A stretch of 64,000 nucleotides of DNA. Source: DAIQNV01 sp038748775. Lineage in GTDB: Bacteria; Planctomycetota; Phycisphaerae; Phycisphaerales; UBA1924. The DNA lies in assembly GCA_038748775.1 (NCBI GenBank), contig JBCDIT010000004.1, forward strand, positions 186,001-250,000, read 5' to 3'. Shown piece by piece: positions 37,190 through 46,807 of this stretch (positions are counted from its first letter, which is position 1; each line of letters opens with the position of its first letter). Position numbers and translations under genes: made by a program. The notes beneath the pieces were generated by a model. That model worked only from the letters and a program-made list of their open reading frames with translations. It made no database searches and was not told where the DNA came from.

Positions 37190-37981
37190 TCATCGACACT
37201 CGACGACGAGTTCGCTCGTCGCGGGTCCGGGGAGCTGTTCGGCGCAGCGGCAGAGCTCACGGTGAAGCACCTCGCGGTAATGGGCCAGGCGGCGAGCGGT
37301 ATCGTCCAACTCGCCACCGAAGGTCCGCGACGGGTCGTTATAGATCAGCTTGACGGGAATTTCTCCCACCCGGAGCCTCGCCGCCGCGGCGCGCACCCAG
37401 AACTGCATGGGCATCGCGTACCCGTCTTCGTCGAGCGACATCTCGGCCGCCGCCGACGTTCGGACCGCCTTGAAGCCGCAGAACGAGTCGGTGATCGGCC
37501 CGCCGATGAGCGGGGCGATCCGGTCGTTGAGCTCGGCCGTGATGGTCATGTTGACCCGACGGCGTTCGGGCGGAGGGGCGTCGACCATCGCGTCCGGATC
37601 GAGGTAGCGCGACCCCGAGATCACGTCGAAGCTGTCGGTGGTCAGTGCGTCGATGAATCGGGGGATCGCCGCCGGTTCGTGCTGCTCGTCGCAATCGATC
37701 GTGACTGTCCAGTCAAAGCCGTTGGCTTGGGCCCAAGCGAAGCCGTCACGGAGCGAGCGTCCGTATCCAAGGTTGGTGGGGTGACGAAGGACGTTGACGC
37801 CCATCGAAGGAGCCACGCGGTCGAGGAGAGCGCCCGAGCCGTCGGTCGAGCCATCGTCGATCGCGAGAACATCAGGGGCGTACGAACGAATCCCGCGGAG
37901 CACCCGCTCGAGGTATTTCGCCTCGTTGTACACCGGGACAACCACGATCACGTTGTTCACAAACCGCTCCTGAATAGTCAT
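37190..37981 (-). CDS. Family 2 glycosyltransferase
   Basis: A 263-residue GT-A-fold enzyme of the dolichyl-phosphate-mannose/undecaprenyl-phosphate type. Motifs: VVPVYNEAKYLERVLRGI, nucleotide-sugar motif LAIDDGSTDGSGALL, a CDEQHEP segment in place of the common DGDGQH, and ISGSRYL. No membrane helices follow, so it is a soluble catalytic module. It is first in a minus-strand operon with the GHQ-motif protein. It probably transfers a sugar to a lipid carrier or envelope glycan. Confidence 0.9.
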   Translation of the reverse strand: MTIQERFVNNVIVVVPVYNEAKYLERVLRGIRSYAPDVLAIDDGSTDGSGALLDRVAPSMGVNVLRHPTNLGYGRSLRDGFAWAQANGFDWTVTIDCDEQHEPAAIPRFIDALTTDSFDVISGSRYLDPDAMVDAPPPERRRVNMTITAELNDRIAPLIGGPITDSFCGFKAVRTSAAAEMSLDEDGYAMPMQFWVRAAAARLRVGEIPVKLIYNDPSRTFGGELDDTARRLAHYREVLHRELCRCAEQLPGPATSELVVECR

Positions 37982-38056
37982 ATGGGCTTCGAGAGCTTTC
38001 GCAGTCTTGCAGAAAGGAGATGCGACGAGGGGCGATGAACCCCCCGGGAAGTCCCT

Positions 38057-38635
38057 TTATTCAACGGGCTCAGGCAGGCCCTCATCGCTCTCAGAGCGGG
38101 CGAGGCTGGTAAAGGCCGCGAAACCGAACGGCCGGTCTTCGTTCCCCTCGGATCCGGTCAACGCCTGGTCCCGGGCCGCGCTTTGCAGCCGCTGAACGAG
38201 ATGGTCGGACAGCGAGTGGATCGACGAAATCTCGTGGAGAGGCAGGGTGTGGACCTCTCCGTTCGGCGTCGTGATCTGGAAGACGGTGCACTGGACGTCC
38301 TCGGACAGTGCTTTGTCGGCGATGGAGCGAGGTGAACCGCCCGGACGCATCGAACACGCGAAGAGCGGGACGACATCAGCGATCGGGATGCGCTGCCCCA
38401 GACGCGTGACGACCGCCATGCGTCCGTCGAACAACTCGTGGACCGGCGCCGAACCGGTGGCCGCGGCGGCAGGGCCGGTGCCGAGTCGCCCGCCGCTCAC
38501 CGCGGCGGTCGCGGCCAGACCGTTGAGCATTTCACGGACCACGTTTTGCCAAAACAACTCACGCCTGCGAACGGGCGCGACACCCCCTGGGGGCGCGAGG
38601 GGGTGTCCGGAATTGGGGTTGGTCGTCGGGTCCAT
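38057..38635 (-). CDS. Hypothetical protein
   Basis: A 192-residue soluble protein, not recognised. Features: a Pro/Gly-rich N-terminus (~1-22), a helix EMLNGLAATAAVSGG, and an acidic C-terminus (SESDEGLPEPVE). A mid segment (VQCTVFQITTPNGEVHTLPL, then HEISSIHSLSDHLVQRLQS) looks like a compact mixed domain. The ATG at 38635 is chosen over an upstream TTG. The gene upstream on this strand is far away, so it has its own promoter in the gap 38645-39153. Confidence 0.6.
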   Translation of the reverse strand: MDPTTNPNSGHPLAPPGGVAPVRRRELFWQNVVREMLNGLAATAAVSGGRLGTGPAAAATGSAPVHELFDGRMAVVTRLGQRIPIADVVPLFACSMRPGGSPRSIADKALSEDVQCTVFQITTPNGEVHTLPLHEISSIHSLSDHLVQRLQSAARDQALTGSEGNEDRPFGFAAFTSLARSESDEGLPEPVE

Positions 38636-38644
38636 CAACGACAA

Positions 38645-39153
38645 TAGCCCTGTGAGACCTCAAGGCCGCGCCTCCGATCCATCGCGCAGCGAGCGATGGT
38701 CAATGCATGAACTCCGGTGCGAGATCGATGCACGAACTTGTCACGATGCTACGGGCGAATGGCCCGAAGCCCGGTGTGTCGTATGACTGATGCATGTCGA
38801 TCTATGCGGGTCGAACAGACTCGGTCGTTTTCTCACGAGAAGCCGTGGGTCCCCGGGCGCGTCGGGGAAGACGCCGAGGCAGAAGGCGGGAGGGCACCGA
38901 AATCAAGATAAGTCGGGATAACCCGGGGAAGCAGGTGTTCACGCGGTGTCCCCCTTTGGGCGGGGGATGAAGGCGCGTCAGCACCCCGCGAGTCGTACTC
39001 ACCGGCCGACTCGGACCTGCCCGCAGGTTCGGAAATGGTCCACCGCGCGGTGTACGCGGCAAGGTCGCACACCAACGAGCCAACCTGGGCACCAAGGCCC
39101 GGAAGTCCATCCCGCTCAAGGCCGATACGCAACCAGAGCTTGGAGGGGAACTC
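38645..39153. other. Intergenic region of ~510 bases, nothing assignable
   Basis: It separates the hypothetical gene ending at 38635 (minus) from the one starting at 39154 (plus), so it should hold both promoters. A hairpin CGGGC-gaatg-GCCCG lies at 38753-38767. No open frame here looks coding, and no known RNA family (4.5S, RNase P, tmRNA) was recognised. Confidence 0.4.
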
Positions 39154-39489
39154 ATGGCCGAGATGCGTCGTTCGTTTCACAATGTCAAGTCACTGCTCGG
39201 CAAGCTCGATCGATCGATCGACGAAGCCAGGTCGCGACGGTTGGGCGATCCTGTCCCGCAAACCACCGAGACCGCGGCAAACGCCGACGACGGGCTCGGA
39301 ACCGTGATCGGCCGCGCCGAGACCGGGCCGCAAGAGCCGGCCGAACGCGATATCAAGCCCGATGGCGCGGCTCGGGGTGCCGGGGGCGTCGGGACCCCCG
39401 CCCAAGCACCGCGTCGTTCGGTCTACGGCCGTGCCAAGCCGCTCCGTCGCCCCGAGGGCGGCTCGCCGACGGCGCAGTGGTCGAACTAA
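39154..39489 (+). CDS. Small basic hypothetical protein
   Basis: A 111-residue protein with a strong GGAGGGGAACTC site before its ATG. The N-terminus is basic and helical (FHNVKSLLGKLDRSIDEARS); the rest is Gly/Pro/Ala-rich and probably disordered, ending RRPEGGSPTAQWSN. No family is recognised. It lies directly before the tRNA-Gln gene. Confidence 0.6.
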   Translation: MAEMRRSFHNVKSLLGKLDRSIDEARSRRLGDPVPQTTETAANADDGLGTVIGRAETGPQEPAERDIKPDGAARGAGGVGTPAQAPRRSVYGRAKPLRRPEGGSPTAQWSN

Positions 39490-39616
39490 GCCAGACTCTC
39501 TCGTGACTCGGCGCCCAACTGGCCGTCGGTCTCCGACGGAAGGACAGAAACAGCCGTACCCGGGCCTCAGGTTGCGAAGACTTCCAACCGACTCTTGGGT
39601 ACGATCGCGTGCCCAT

Positions 39617-39688
39617 AGGGGATTGGTGTAATCGGTAGCACGACTGATTCTGGTTCAGTTAGTTGGGGTTCGAGTCCCTAATCCCCTG
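39617..39688 (+). tRNA. tRNA-Gln (anticodon CUG)
   Basis: A complete cloverleaf can be drawn. The acceptor stem is AGGGGAT/ATCCCCT, the D arm GTGT…GCAC, the anticodon stem ACTGA/TCAGT with loop TTCTGGT (anticodon CTG, reading CAG), and the T arm TGGGG/CCCTA with loop TTCGAGT. The discriminator is G and CCA is not encoded. It is 72 bases long. Confidence 0.95.
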
Positions 39689-39745
39689 TTTCTTAAGCAC
39701 TTGTAGAACTTTGCCCTCTTGGGGCGAACACGTCGTCTCAGAGGT

Positions 39746-40870
39746 TCACGCCGCTTCGTTCGCGAAGCCCTTGAGGTTGCGGAGCACGCTTCGCACCTGG
39801 GCGATCTCGGCGTTCGCGTTCCGGATGGTCCCGGTCTTATCGAGTTTCGACAACGCCGCCTCGGCTTGCTTGGCGAGGACCGGGTACCCGAAGGTCCCCG
39901 CGGTTCCGGCGATGCGTCGGAGCAGGCTCACGATGCCCTCGCGGTCCTCGCGGACCATCTTCGCCCGAAGCGCATCCGCAGTGGTCTTGCACGCGTCGTG
40001 GTACCCGTCGAGCATGCCCGCGACGGCATCGTCGCGACGGAGCTTTGTGAACAGCGCCTCGTCGCCACCGGTGAGCCTCTGCCACTTCTCGAGCACCTCG
40101 GTGACGCGGTTCGCGATTGCGGGGCCTTCGATAGGGCTCTTGAGCACCGCGCTCGGTTCTTCGAAGATGCACTGGGCCGCGACGACCTCGTCGTCCGTGT
40201 CGGCGATAAAGATGATCGGACCGCCGTACCCCAACTGCCCGATCTGAACGTGGAACTGCGCGAGGTCGGCGTTCTCGGACCTCAGATCGATCGCGAGCAC
40301 GTCAACGTCGCCGTTGCGAATGAGGTCGAGCACGGCGCCCGTCGTGTCGACCGCGTCGACGGAGATCGCGGTGTCACGCAGCGCGAGCGTGAGCATGTGT
40401 TGATCGAGCGCAGAACTGAACATGTGGACGACTTTGCCTTTGATCTGGTAGTCATCATCGCGCAGCATCGTTTCGGTCCACTGGTCGCGTGGAACGATGC
40501 GTTCGAGTTGCACCGCGCTCGTGAACTTGATCCCGCATTGGTGCAGGCCGTCGTCGTATCGGCACCACCGGACCTCGCCGTGCGTGTCGATCGGAGAGCC
40601 GTCGATCGCAGGGAGGCGGATCATCGTCCGGGTTCCCTCATGAAGGAACGTGTGCGTGGTGATGCCCAGGCCTTGTCGGCCGATATCGACAGTCGCCGCA
40701 GGGAGTTGCACCCTTGAGCCTCCTGGGTGCTCGACGTACAACTCGATGTCATCACGCATCCAAGGGATGCGGTTATCGGTCCGCAATGCGACGGGTTCAG
40801 CGTTCGCCGCCTGCGATGCAGGTGCCTCGGGCTGAAAGTCCATCTCGTCCGTCGACATCAAATGAGTCAT
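39746..40870 (-). CDS. PilZ / receiver-like / degenerate-HPt protein, paralogue A
   Basis: About 374 residues. Residues ~35-130 form a PilZ-like domain (VDIGRQGLGITTHTFLHEG, then GEVRWCRYDDGLHQCGIKF). Residues ~145-265 form a receiver-like fold (VVHMFSSALDQHMLTLAL, DVLAIDLRSENADL). Residues ~275-370 align with a histidine-phosphotransfer helix bundle (VSLLRRIAGTAGTFGYPVL), but the expected His is an Arg (R318). PilZ domains usually bind cyclic-di-GMP, so this may be a c-di-GMP-responsive adaptor without phosphotransfer. A paralogue lies directly upstream. The start is uncertain (an ATG at 40858 is the alternative). Confidence 0.75.
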   Translation of the reverse strand: MTHLMSTDEMDFQPEAPASQAANAEPVALRTDNRIPWMRDDIELYVEHPGGSRVQLPAATVDIGRQGLGITTHTFLHEGTRTMIRLPAIDGSPIDTHGEVRWCRYDDGLHQCGIKFTSAVQLERIVPRDQWTETMLRDDDYQIKGKVVHMFSSALDQHMLTLALRDTAISVDAVDTTGAVLDLIRNGDVDVLAIDLRSENADLAQFHVQIGQLGYGGPIIFIADTDDEVVAAQCIFEEPSAVLKSPIEGPAIANRVTEVLEKWQRLTGGDEALFTKLRRDDAVAGMLDGYHDACKTTADALRAKMVREDREGIVSLLRRIAGTAGTFGYPVLAKQAEAALSKLDKTGTIRNANAEIAQVRSVLRNLKGFANEAA

Positions 40871-41112
40871 CGGACAGCGCGCATGCCGGCCGAAGGTAGA
40901 GCAGACCTGCCCTTCATCGGTTGCGAACGAACTCGTCCGGACGCGCCGCATAGCCGGAACAATCAGTACTTCGCCCAGTTAGAGCGTCTTCTCTCGGGGT
41001 GTAGCATCGAGAGTGAGGTTTGCGCCAGGTGAAGCCCGCCGGATTCACTCCGGCGCGGCTTGCTCCAAGCGAGTGTGCGGCCGGAGGCCGCTGCGGAGCG
41101 ATCAAACCTGCT

Positions 41113-42207
41113 CTAGGCGGCCTGATCGTCGCTACGTCGCTTTGTCCCTTTGAGCGCGAGGAGCATCCCTCGAACGCGGCTCAACTCCACCCGAGCCGCG
41201 TTCACACCCCCTGTTTCTGTGAGCTTCTCGGCGGCTGAAGACGCTAGCTTGGCCAGGGTGCCGAACCCGAGCGGTTTAGCGGTGCCCGAGATGCGCCGGA
41301 GCATCGTCATGATGCCCTTGACGTCTTCGGACGCCACCATCGGGCGAATCGCCTCCGCGGCGCTCCGGCACGCCTCGAGGTACGAACTGACCATCTTCTC
41401 AAGCTCACGGTCGGGCGGGAGGCTTGAAACCAGATCTTCAGCGTTCATCGTCGCGGCCCAGTCCGCGAGCACCTCAGCGGTGAACCCGAGGAATTTCGAG
41501 ATACCGTCATCCCCGACGATCTTCGCCGCCGGATCGCCGAGCGCACAGATGCCCGACGTGATGTCGTCTTCGGTATCGCCGATCATGATGAGCGCACCGA
41601 CGAAGCAGGTATCGAGCAAGATATCTCGGAGCACGGTCAGGTCGATTTCCGATGCCCGCACGTCCACGTACAAAACGCTCGCATCAACCGTCGCGAGTTC
41701 TTTCCGCGCTTCACCGAGCGTGCCGACCGAGGTGACCCGCATCGGAGTCTCACGCAATGCGACACGCACCAGGCTTTCATCGAACGAAGAACCATAGATA
41801 TGGACCACGTCGACTTTGGTCGACGAGAGCTCGTCGACGAGCATCTCGTGGGTCCAAAGCAGCCGAGGGACGATGCGTTCGAGTCGAACGGGATCATCGA
41901 ACATAATCCCGCATTCGTGGTACCCTTCGGTATAGTCGCACCAACGGACCGTGCCCGCGAGTGTCACGCTCGGACCCTCGGGCATCGGGATCGACACTCG
42001 AAGACGCGTGTCGGTGTGGATGAACGAGGCGACGCGCACCGCGAGCCCCTGCGCTCCGATATCCGTGACGTCGCACGACTGCCGGAACATGGATAGCGAT
42101 TGCTCGAACGATTCGACAGACGCGTTCGGCACGTGCCAAGGCAGACGGAGTTCCCGCCTCTTCGAGGATTCTGATCCCCGGATGTTTGAGTCGATTCCAC
42201 TGTCCAT
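41113..42207 (-). CDS. PilZ / receiver-like / degenerate-HPt protein, paralogue B
   Basis: A 364-residue paralogue of the gene at 39746-40870, with the same three-part architecture: PilZ-like (DVTDIGAQGLAVRVASFI, TVRWCDYTEGYHECGIMF), receiver-like (SVLYVDVRASEIDLTVLRD) and HPt-like (IMTMLRRISGTAKPLGFGTL). The phosphorylatable His of the HPt fold is again an Arg (R304). The 242 bases between this stop and the next gene's start hold two perfect GC hairpins (41037-41055 and 41077-41091). The tandem pair on the same strand suggests a duplicated adaptor, probably linked to c-di-GMP control of motility or surface behaviour. Confidence 0.75.
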   Translation of the reverse strand: MDSGIDSNIRGSESSKRRELRLPWHVPNASVESFEQSLSMFRQSCDVTDIGAQGLAVRVASFIHTDTRLRVSIPMPEGPSVTLAGTVRWCDYTEGYHECGIMFDDPVRLERIVPRLLWTHEMLVDELSSTKVDVVHIYGSSFDESLVRVALRETPMRVTSVGTLGEARKELATVDASVLYVDVRASEIDLTVLRDILLDTCFVGALIMIGDTEDDITSGICALGDPAAKIVGDDGISKFLGFTAEVLADWAATMNAEDLVSSLPPDRELEKMVSSYLEACRSAAEAIRPMVASEDVKGIMTMLRRISGTAKPLGFGTLAKLASSAAEKLTETGGVNAARVELSRVRGMLLALKGTKRRSDDQAA

Positions 42208-42338
42208 GGTGGGGCGGATCGGATCGTTGCCATCCCGATATGAGGCGACCCCCTCACCACAGTGTTGTGGGGGCCATACAAACCAATCAGTACGGTAGTT
42301 TTCTAGGTTGGGCGCGTAGCCTGACTGGGCCCTAAGGC

Positions 42339-44357
42339 TCAGAGAACTCGATCTTCGGACCCTGCCGCCTCGCCGGTCTGCATCGCAACAAGCTGGGCGT
42401 AGCGGCCGCCACGGTTCATCAGCGTGTCGTGTTCGCCCACTTCGGCCACGCGTCCGTTCTCGAGCACGACAATCACGTCAGCGGTTCGAATCGTGCTGAG
42501 TCGGTGAGCGATCACGAAGCTTGTTCGGTCCTTCATCAGCGTCTCAAGACTCGACTGGATAAGGCGTTCGGATTCGGTGTCGAGGTTGCTGGTCGCTTCG
42601 TCGAGGATCAATATCTTCGGATCCGCCAACACCGCGCGCGCGATCGCGAGGCGTTGCTTCTGCCCGCCGCTCAAGCGGACGCCGCGCTCACCGATCAGCG
42701 CGTCGTAGCCCCTTTCAAGGTCGCGGATAAACCCGTCCGCGTTCGCGGCCAACGCCGCGACCCGGATGTCCTCGAGCGAGGCCTCGCGCCGGGCGAAAGC
42801 GATGTTCTCCGCAACGGTTCCGTCGAAGAGGAAGACGTCCTGTTCGACGACGCCCAGCAGCCGGCGATAGCTATCGAGATTCCATTCTCGCACGTCGCGG
42901 CCGTCGAGCGTGACCCGGCCGCGGACCGGGCCGTAGAAGCGTGCGACCAGATTGCAAAGCGTCGTCTTTCCACTGCCCGACGGTCCGACGAATGCCACCG
43001 TTTGGCCCGGCTCAACGCTCAGCGACACGCCTTGGAGCACCCAGGGCATCGGGGTGGTGTCTTCGGGCTCCTCGTCTTCCTTCGCGTCCGACGAAACGGG
43101 TCGCGGCCTGGGGTATCTGAACCAGACGTCTTCGAGGGCGACCCGCCCGAGAACAGCGTCGCGGTCGACGGGATCCCCGCTCGTCGCGTCGCCCAATTCC
43201 CGCGGCTCTTCGAGCAAGTCGAGTGTTCGGTCGAACCCGGCAAGCCCCGACTGCACCTGGGCGGCCGTGGCGACAAGCGCCTCAAGCGGTCCGAGAAGGC
43301 TAAGCACGTACGCGCTGAAGGCCATGAGCTCGCCGACGGTGAGGTCGCCCTGGAGAACGCGCCACCCCCCGTACAGCAGCACGCCGGCGCTCGCGAGCGG
43401 GATGATGATCTGCCACGCGACCTCGAGCAGTCGGCTCCACCACCACGCGAGCAGTTCTTGCCGAGTCATGAAGTGCCCGTCGCGCGAGAATCGAGCCGCT
43501 TCGGCATGCCCCCGGTGGAACGCGCGGACGACCCGGATCCCCCCGAAGCTCTCGGTCGACTGCGCGTCGATGGTCTGCCTCGTTCGCCGGATGTCGCGAT
43601 AGATCGGGCGGATCCGAGCGATCCATGTCCGGTGGCTGACCCACACAATCGGGATGATGAGCAACGCCCCGATCACGAGCCGCCACTCGATCAGCGAGAT
43701 GACGATCAGCGTGCCGATGAACTGCACGATCGCACGCCAGGGGTTGTAGACCAGGCTGAAAAGCAGTTCGCCGGCGTTCCCCGCGTCCTCGCGGAGCACG
43801 CTTGCGACCCCGCCCGATTTCAGATCGCTCACCCTCGTAAGTGGCAAGCGGATGGCGTGATCGAACGCCTCGCGACGCATCCGCACCTGCAGGAGTTTCA
43901 TCAGCCGCGTGCACTGGTAGCGACCCCAGAGCGACAGCCCCGCCGCGATCACGTTCAGAACGAGGACGGTGCCAACAATGAGCGCGAGCAGACCGAATCG
44001 CGATCCATCGTCGCTCACCGCGGAGGTCGTGAAGGGGACCCAACTCGGCAACCCCCCAGGTCCCGGATCATCGGAGAGCACGTGATCGATCACGAGTTTA
44101 ATCGAGTACGGACCGGTCAGCCCGATCAGCGTCGCAACGGTAAGCGTGCCCAGGCATGCCGCGACCAGGCCGCGCCTGCCTCGGAGCATCCTCCAAAACG
44201 AGCGGATGAGCCTGGAGAGCGGTCGCTTCCGCTTCGCCTTGAGGGCCTCGTCACGTGCGTCCTTGCGCTCGGCAACGATCGCGCTCTCCCGTGAGCGTGT
44301 CCGCTCGCGGAAGTACCCGCCGAATCTCGACCGACTCGATTCGATCCGTCCTCTCAC
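42339..44357 (-). CDS. ABC exporter, lipid/drug type (MsbA-like half-transporter)
   Basis: A 672-residue fused membrane/ATPase protein from the GTG at 44357; the longer frame lacks coding character. The membrane domain (~45-330) includes GPYSIKLVIDHVLSDD and the coupling-helix region SFGGIRVVRAFHRGH. The nucleotide-binding domain has Walker A (AFVGPSGSGKTTL), the Q-loop VVEQDVFLFDG, signature LSGGQKQRLAIARAVL, Walker B ILILDEATSNLD and the switch His in VIAHRLSTI. It likely works as a homodimer exporting lipid or drug molecules. A short acidic stretch (DAKEDEEPEDT) lies between the two halves. Confidence 0.93.
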   Translation of the reverse strand: MRGRIESSRSRFGGYFRERTRSRESAIVAERKDARDEALKAKRKRPLSRLIRSFWRMLRGRRGLVAACLGTLTVATLIGLTGPYSIKLVIDHVLSDDPGPGGLPSWVPFTTSAVSDDGSRFGLLALIVGTVLVLNVIAAGLSLWGRYQCTRLMKLLQVRMRREAFDHAIRLPLTRVSDLKSGGVASVLREDAGNAGELLFSLVYNPWRAIVQFIGTLIVISLIEWRLVIGALLIIPIVWVSHRTWIARIRPIYRDIRRTRQTIDAQSTESFGGIRVVRAFHRGHAEAARFSRDGHFMTRQELLAWWWSRLLEVAWQIIIPLASAGVLLYGGWRVLQGDLTVGELMAFSAYVLSLLGPLEALVATAAQVQSGLAGFDRTLDLLEEPRELGDATSGDPVDRDAVLGRVALEDVWFRYPRPRPVSSDAKEDEEPEDTTPMPWVLQGVSLSVEPGQTVAFVGPSGSGKTTLCNLVARFYGPVRGRVTLDGRDVREWNLDSYRRLLGVVEQDVFLFDGTVAENIAFARREASLEDIRVAALAANADGFIRDLERGYDALIGERGVRLSGGQKQRLAIARAVLADPKILILDEATSNLDTESERLIQSSLETLMKDRTSFVIAHRLSTIRTADVIVVLENGRVAEVGEHDTLMNRGGRYAQLVAMQTGEAAGSEDRVL

Positions 44358-44439
44358 AAGACACAACGTAGGCGACCCGGCACGCTGAGCGAGGCCCGGT
44401 GCCCTTGATGTTGTGTTCAGACGCCCGGATCCCAGGAAA

Positions 44440-44964
44440 TCACACGCGCCGTGCGCGCAGGCCAACCAGGGCGAGGCCCGCAACCCCCATCACGATCGCG
44501 CCCGGGGCCGGGACTGTGAGTGGCTCGAAGTACAGGCCGAAAACTGCGTCGTTGTAGTCGCGGTCGCTTGATTCAAACTCGACATCCTCGATCGAGAGCA
44601 CCGCGGAATCGGGCCGAACGAACTCGTGATCAAACTGGATCGCGCCGGACACCGAATCGCTGCGAAAGACCGTGTGGTCGCCGTTGGTGATCTCATACTG
44701 GAACACCAACTCGTCGCCTTCGGCGAACGTGCCAACCTCGACCCACCGGTGCAGGCTGGACCATTCGTTGTCCGACAAGAACAGTGTCGCGCCGGCGTCC
44801 TCGAGAGGCGAGACCAGGCTCAGGTCACCGGAGAACCCCGCGTGGCGTGATAGCAGCACGAGCGACACGTCAGAGTCGTACGGAACGAAAATGGAGCCCG
44901 AAACCCCACCGGCCGCGAGTGTCGTCGTCGCGGCAATCGCGGCGACGGTGGTCTTCATGGGCAT
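44440..44964 (-). CDS. PEP-CTERM-like secreted protein
   Basis: A 174-residue exported protein; the start at 44964 follows AGGAG. A signal peptide ends near residue 25 (TTLAAGGVSGS). The body has a DUF4114-like beta-sandwich look (SLVLLSRHAGFSGDLSLVS, EGDELVFQYEITNGDHTVF). The end of the body has a DRDYNDAVFGLYF motif typical of such domains. The C-terminus VPAPGAIVMGVAGLALVGLR then ARRV is a PEP-CTERM-type sorting tail. The gene is probably monocistronic. Confidence 0.8.
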   Translation of the reverse strand: MPMKTTVAAIAATTTLAAGGVSGSIFVPYDSDVSLVLLSRHAGFSGDLSLVSPLEDAGATLFLSDNEWSSLHRWVEVGTFAEGDELVFQYEITNGDHTVFRSDSVSGAIQFDHEFVRPDSAVLSIEDVEFESSDRDYNDAVFGLYFEPLTVPAPGAIVMGVAGLALVGLRARRV

Positions 44965-45167
44965 CTCACTGCTCCTCTCGGTCCCCGTTCGGGGCGCCTC
45001 AACGCGACGCCCCGCTTTGCACGCCCCCATAGGAGCAGGCAAGCCTTCGGGATGCCAGCGGATCCGCCGGCTTGCTCTCCATCGGGCGGCGCCCACGCCT
45101 CGCCACCCGCCCAGCCCGATCGGGGTGACATCGATCAGGTGCGTTGGGCGTCCGGTACGCTCGTGCA

Positions 45168-46679
45168 ATGCCCGAGAACACGAACAAGAGTGCGAACGAG
45201 AAGACAGAGGTATCCAACGCCCCGCCGGCCACGCCTCCGCGCGGCGACGCGAGGTCATCGCGAGGTTTGGCCCTGCACTGGCAAATCCTGATCGGGCTTG
45301 TCGGGGGCATCTTGGTCGGTTTGATCATCAACGCAGCGTGGCCGGACGACACCTGGGCGGGCATGGGCGTCCAGAACGCGTCGGACTTCCTCGCTGGGGG
45401 TATGACAGCCGCGCAGAGCGAGGCGCAGGGCGGGGCGAACGCAGAGGCGGGGCTCCTCGCCGACGCGGCCCGCTTCATCCGCAACGCGAACATATTTATC
45501 GGAGACCTCTTTATGCGAGGGCTCCGCTTCATCGCCGTGCCGATCGTGCTCTTCAGCCTCATCGTCGGCGCGAGCAGCCTGAACGACACCGCCAAGCTTG
45601 GACGTGTCGGGGGCAAGACCATCGGGATCTACCTCGTCACGACCGCCGTCGCGATCACGATCGGGCTCCTCCTCGCCAACATCGTCGGCCCGGGCAGGGG
45701 GTTCGACGAAGCACTTCGGGATCAACTCGCGGCCGGCGGAACCGCGGCAGCCGAGGCACGCGTCGATCGGGCCGAAACGCGCCCGTCTGAGTGGGAAACA
45801 CTGCTCAACATCGTCCCGACCAATCCGTTCAGCGCCCTCGCTAACACGATGATGCTCCAGGTCGTCTTCGCGTCCCTGCTCATCGGGATCGCGCTGACCC
45901 GCATCAATCAAGAGAAAGCCGGGAACGTCATCCGATTCTGTGACGCGATGACCGACGTCATCATCCAGATCGTCCACTGGGTGCTCAAGCTCGCCCCGTA
46001 CGCCGTCTTCGCGCTCATCGTGAAGGTCGTCGCCGATCTGGGCGTCTCGGTGCTCGCGCAACTGCTGAAGTACGGAATGACCGTGATCGCCGGTTTGGCG
46101 ATCATGATCTTCGCTGTGTATCCGCTCGTCCTAAGAGCGTTCACAAAGGTCAAGTACGCCCGGTTCTTCGGAGCGATCGCCCCGGCACAGCTCCTCGCGT
46201 TCAGTTCGTCGAGTTCGGGGGCAACACTCCCGGTGACGATGGACTGCTTGAAAGAGCGGCTTCACATCAAGGAAGAGATCGTGAGCTTTGTCGCCCCGCT
46301 CGGTGCGACGATCAACATGGACGGAACGGCGCTCTACCAGGGTGTCGCGGCCATCTTCATCGCGCAGCTCTTCGGGATTGATCTGAACCTCGGTCAACAG
46401 CTCACGATCGTGCTAACCGCGACGCTCGCAAGTATCGGCACCGCCGCCGTGCCCGGCGCCGGCATCATCATGCTCATCATCGTGCTCCAGTCGCTCGACA
46501 TGCCGGAAGACGTCGTGGCGGGGGGCATCGCGATTATCTTGGGCGTCGATCGCATACTCGATATGTGCCGCACGTCGTGCAACGTCACCGGAGACTGCAT
46601 GGTTACCGCTGTTGTCGCGAGCGGGGAAGACGCGATCGCTCAAGAACGTGAGCTTCCAAGCGGTTCGCGAAGCGATTGA
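45168..46679 (+). CDS. Dicarboxylate/amino-acid:cation symporter (DAACS)
   Basis: A 503-residue membrane transporter of the GltP/DctA family. Multiple helices start at LHWQILIGLVGGILVGLI. Family signatures include the Ser-rich re-entrant loop AFSSSSSGATLPVTM, the second hairpin motif VAPLGATINMDGTAL and the late DRILDMCRTSCNVTGDC. The ATG at 45168 is chosen; an upstream TTG would add eight residues. It probably imports glutamate, aspartate or C4-dicarboxylates with Na or H ions. An unusual soluble insert of ~25 residues (GGMTAAQSEAQGGANAEAG) follows the first helix. Confidence 0.94.
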   Translation: MPENTNKSANEKTEVSNAPPATPPRGDARSSRGLALHWQILIGLVGGILVGLIINAAWPDDTWAGMGVQNASDFLAGGMTAAQSEAQGGANAEAGLLADAARFIRNANIFIGDLFMRGLRFIAVPIVLFSLIVGASSLNDTAKLGRVGGKTIGIYLVTTAVAITIGLLLANIVGPGRGFDEALRDQLAAGGTAAAEARVDRAETRPSEWETLLNIVPTNPFSALANTMMLQVVFASLLIGIALTRINQEKAGNVIRFCDAMTDVIIQIVHWVLKLAPYAVFALIVKVVADLGVSVLAQLLKYGMTVIAGLAIMIFAVYPLVLRAFTKVKYARFFGAIAPAQLLAFSSSSSGATLPVTMDCLKERLHIKEEIVSFVAPLGATINMDGTALYQGVAAIFIAQLFGIDLNLGQQLTIVLTATLASIGTAAVPGAGIIMLIIVLQSLDMPEDVVAGGIAIILGVDRILDMCRTSCNVTGDCMVTAVVASGEDAIAQERELPSGSRSD

Positions 46680-46807
46680 TCGAACACCTCTAGAATCGTC
46701 GATCAATGACTAGTACTCTATTTGTTCAGTGCGCTAGGGGTATTGAGTTGGAACGGCCGAATATTCATCGCGGTTGAAGCTGCGTCGCTGAGACACGAGG
46801 GCACAAT

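Noticed and set aside
38880..39010. Possible small structured RNA (4.5S, 6S or RNase P)
   Set aside because: None of the conserved core sequences of these RNAs could be found.
38833..39180. 115-residue minus-strand ORF in the 38.6-39.2 kb gap
   Set aside because: No start signal and Arg/Pro-rich composition typical of reversed GC-rich DNA.
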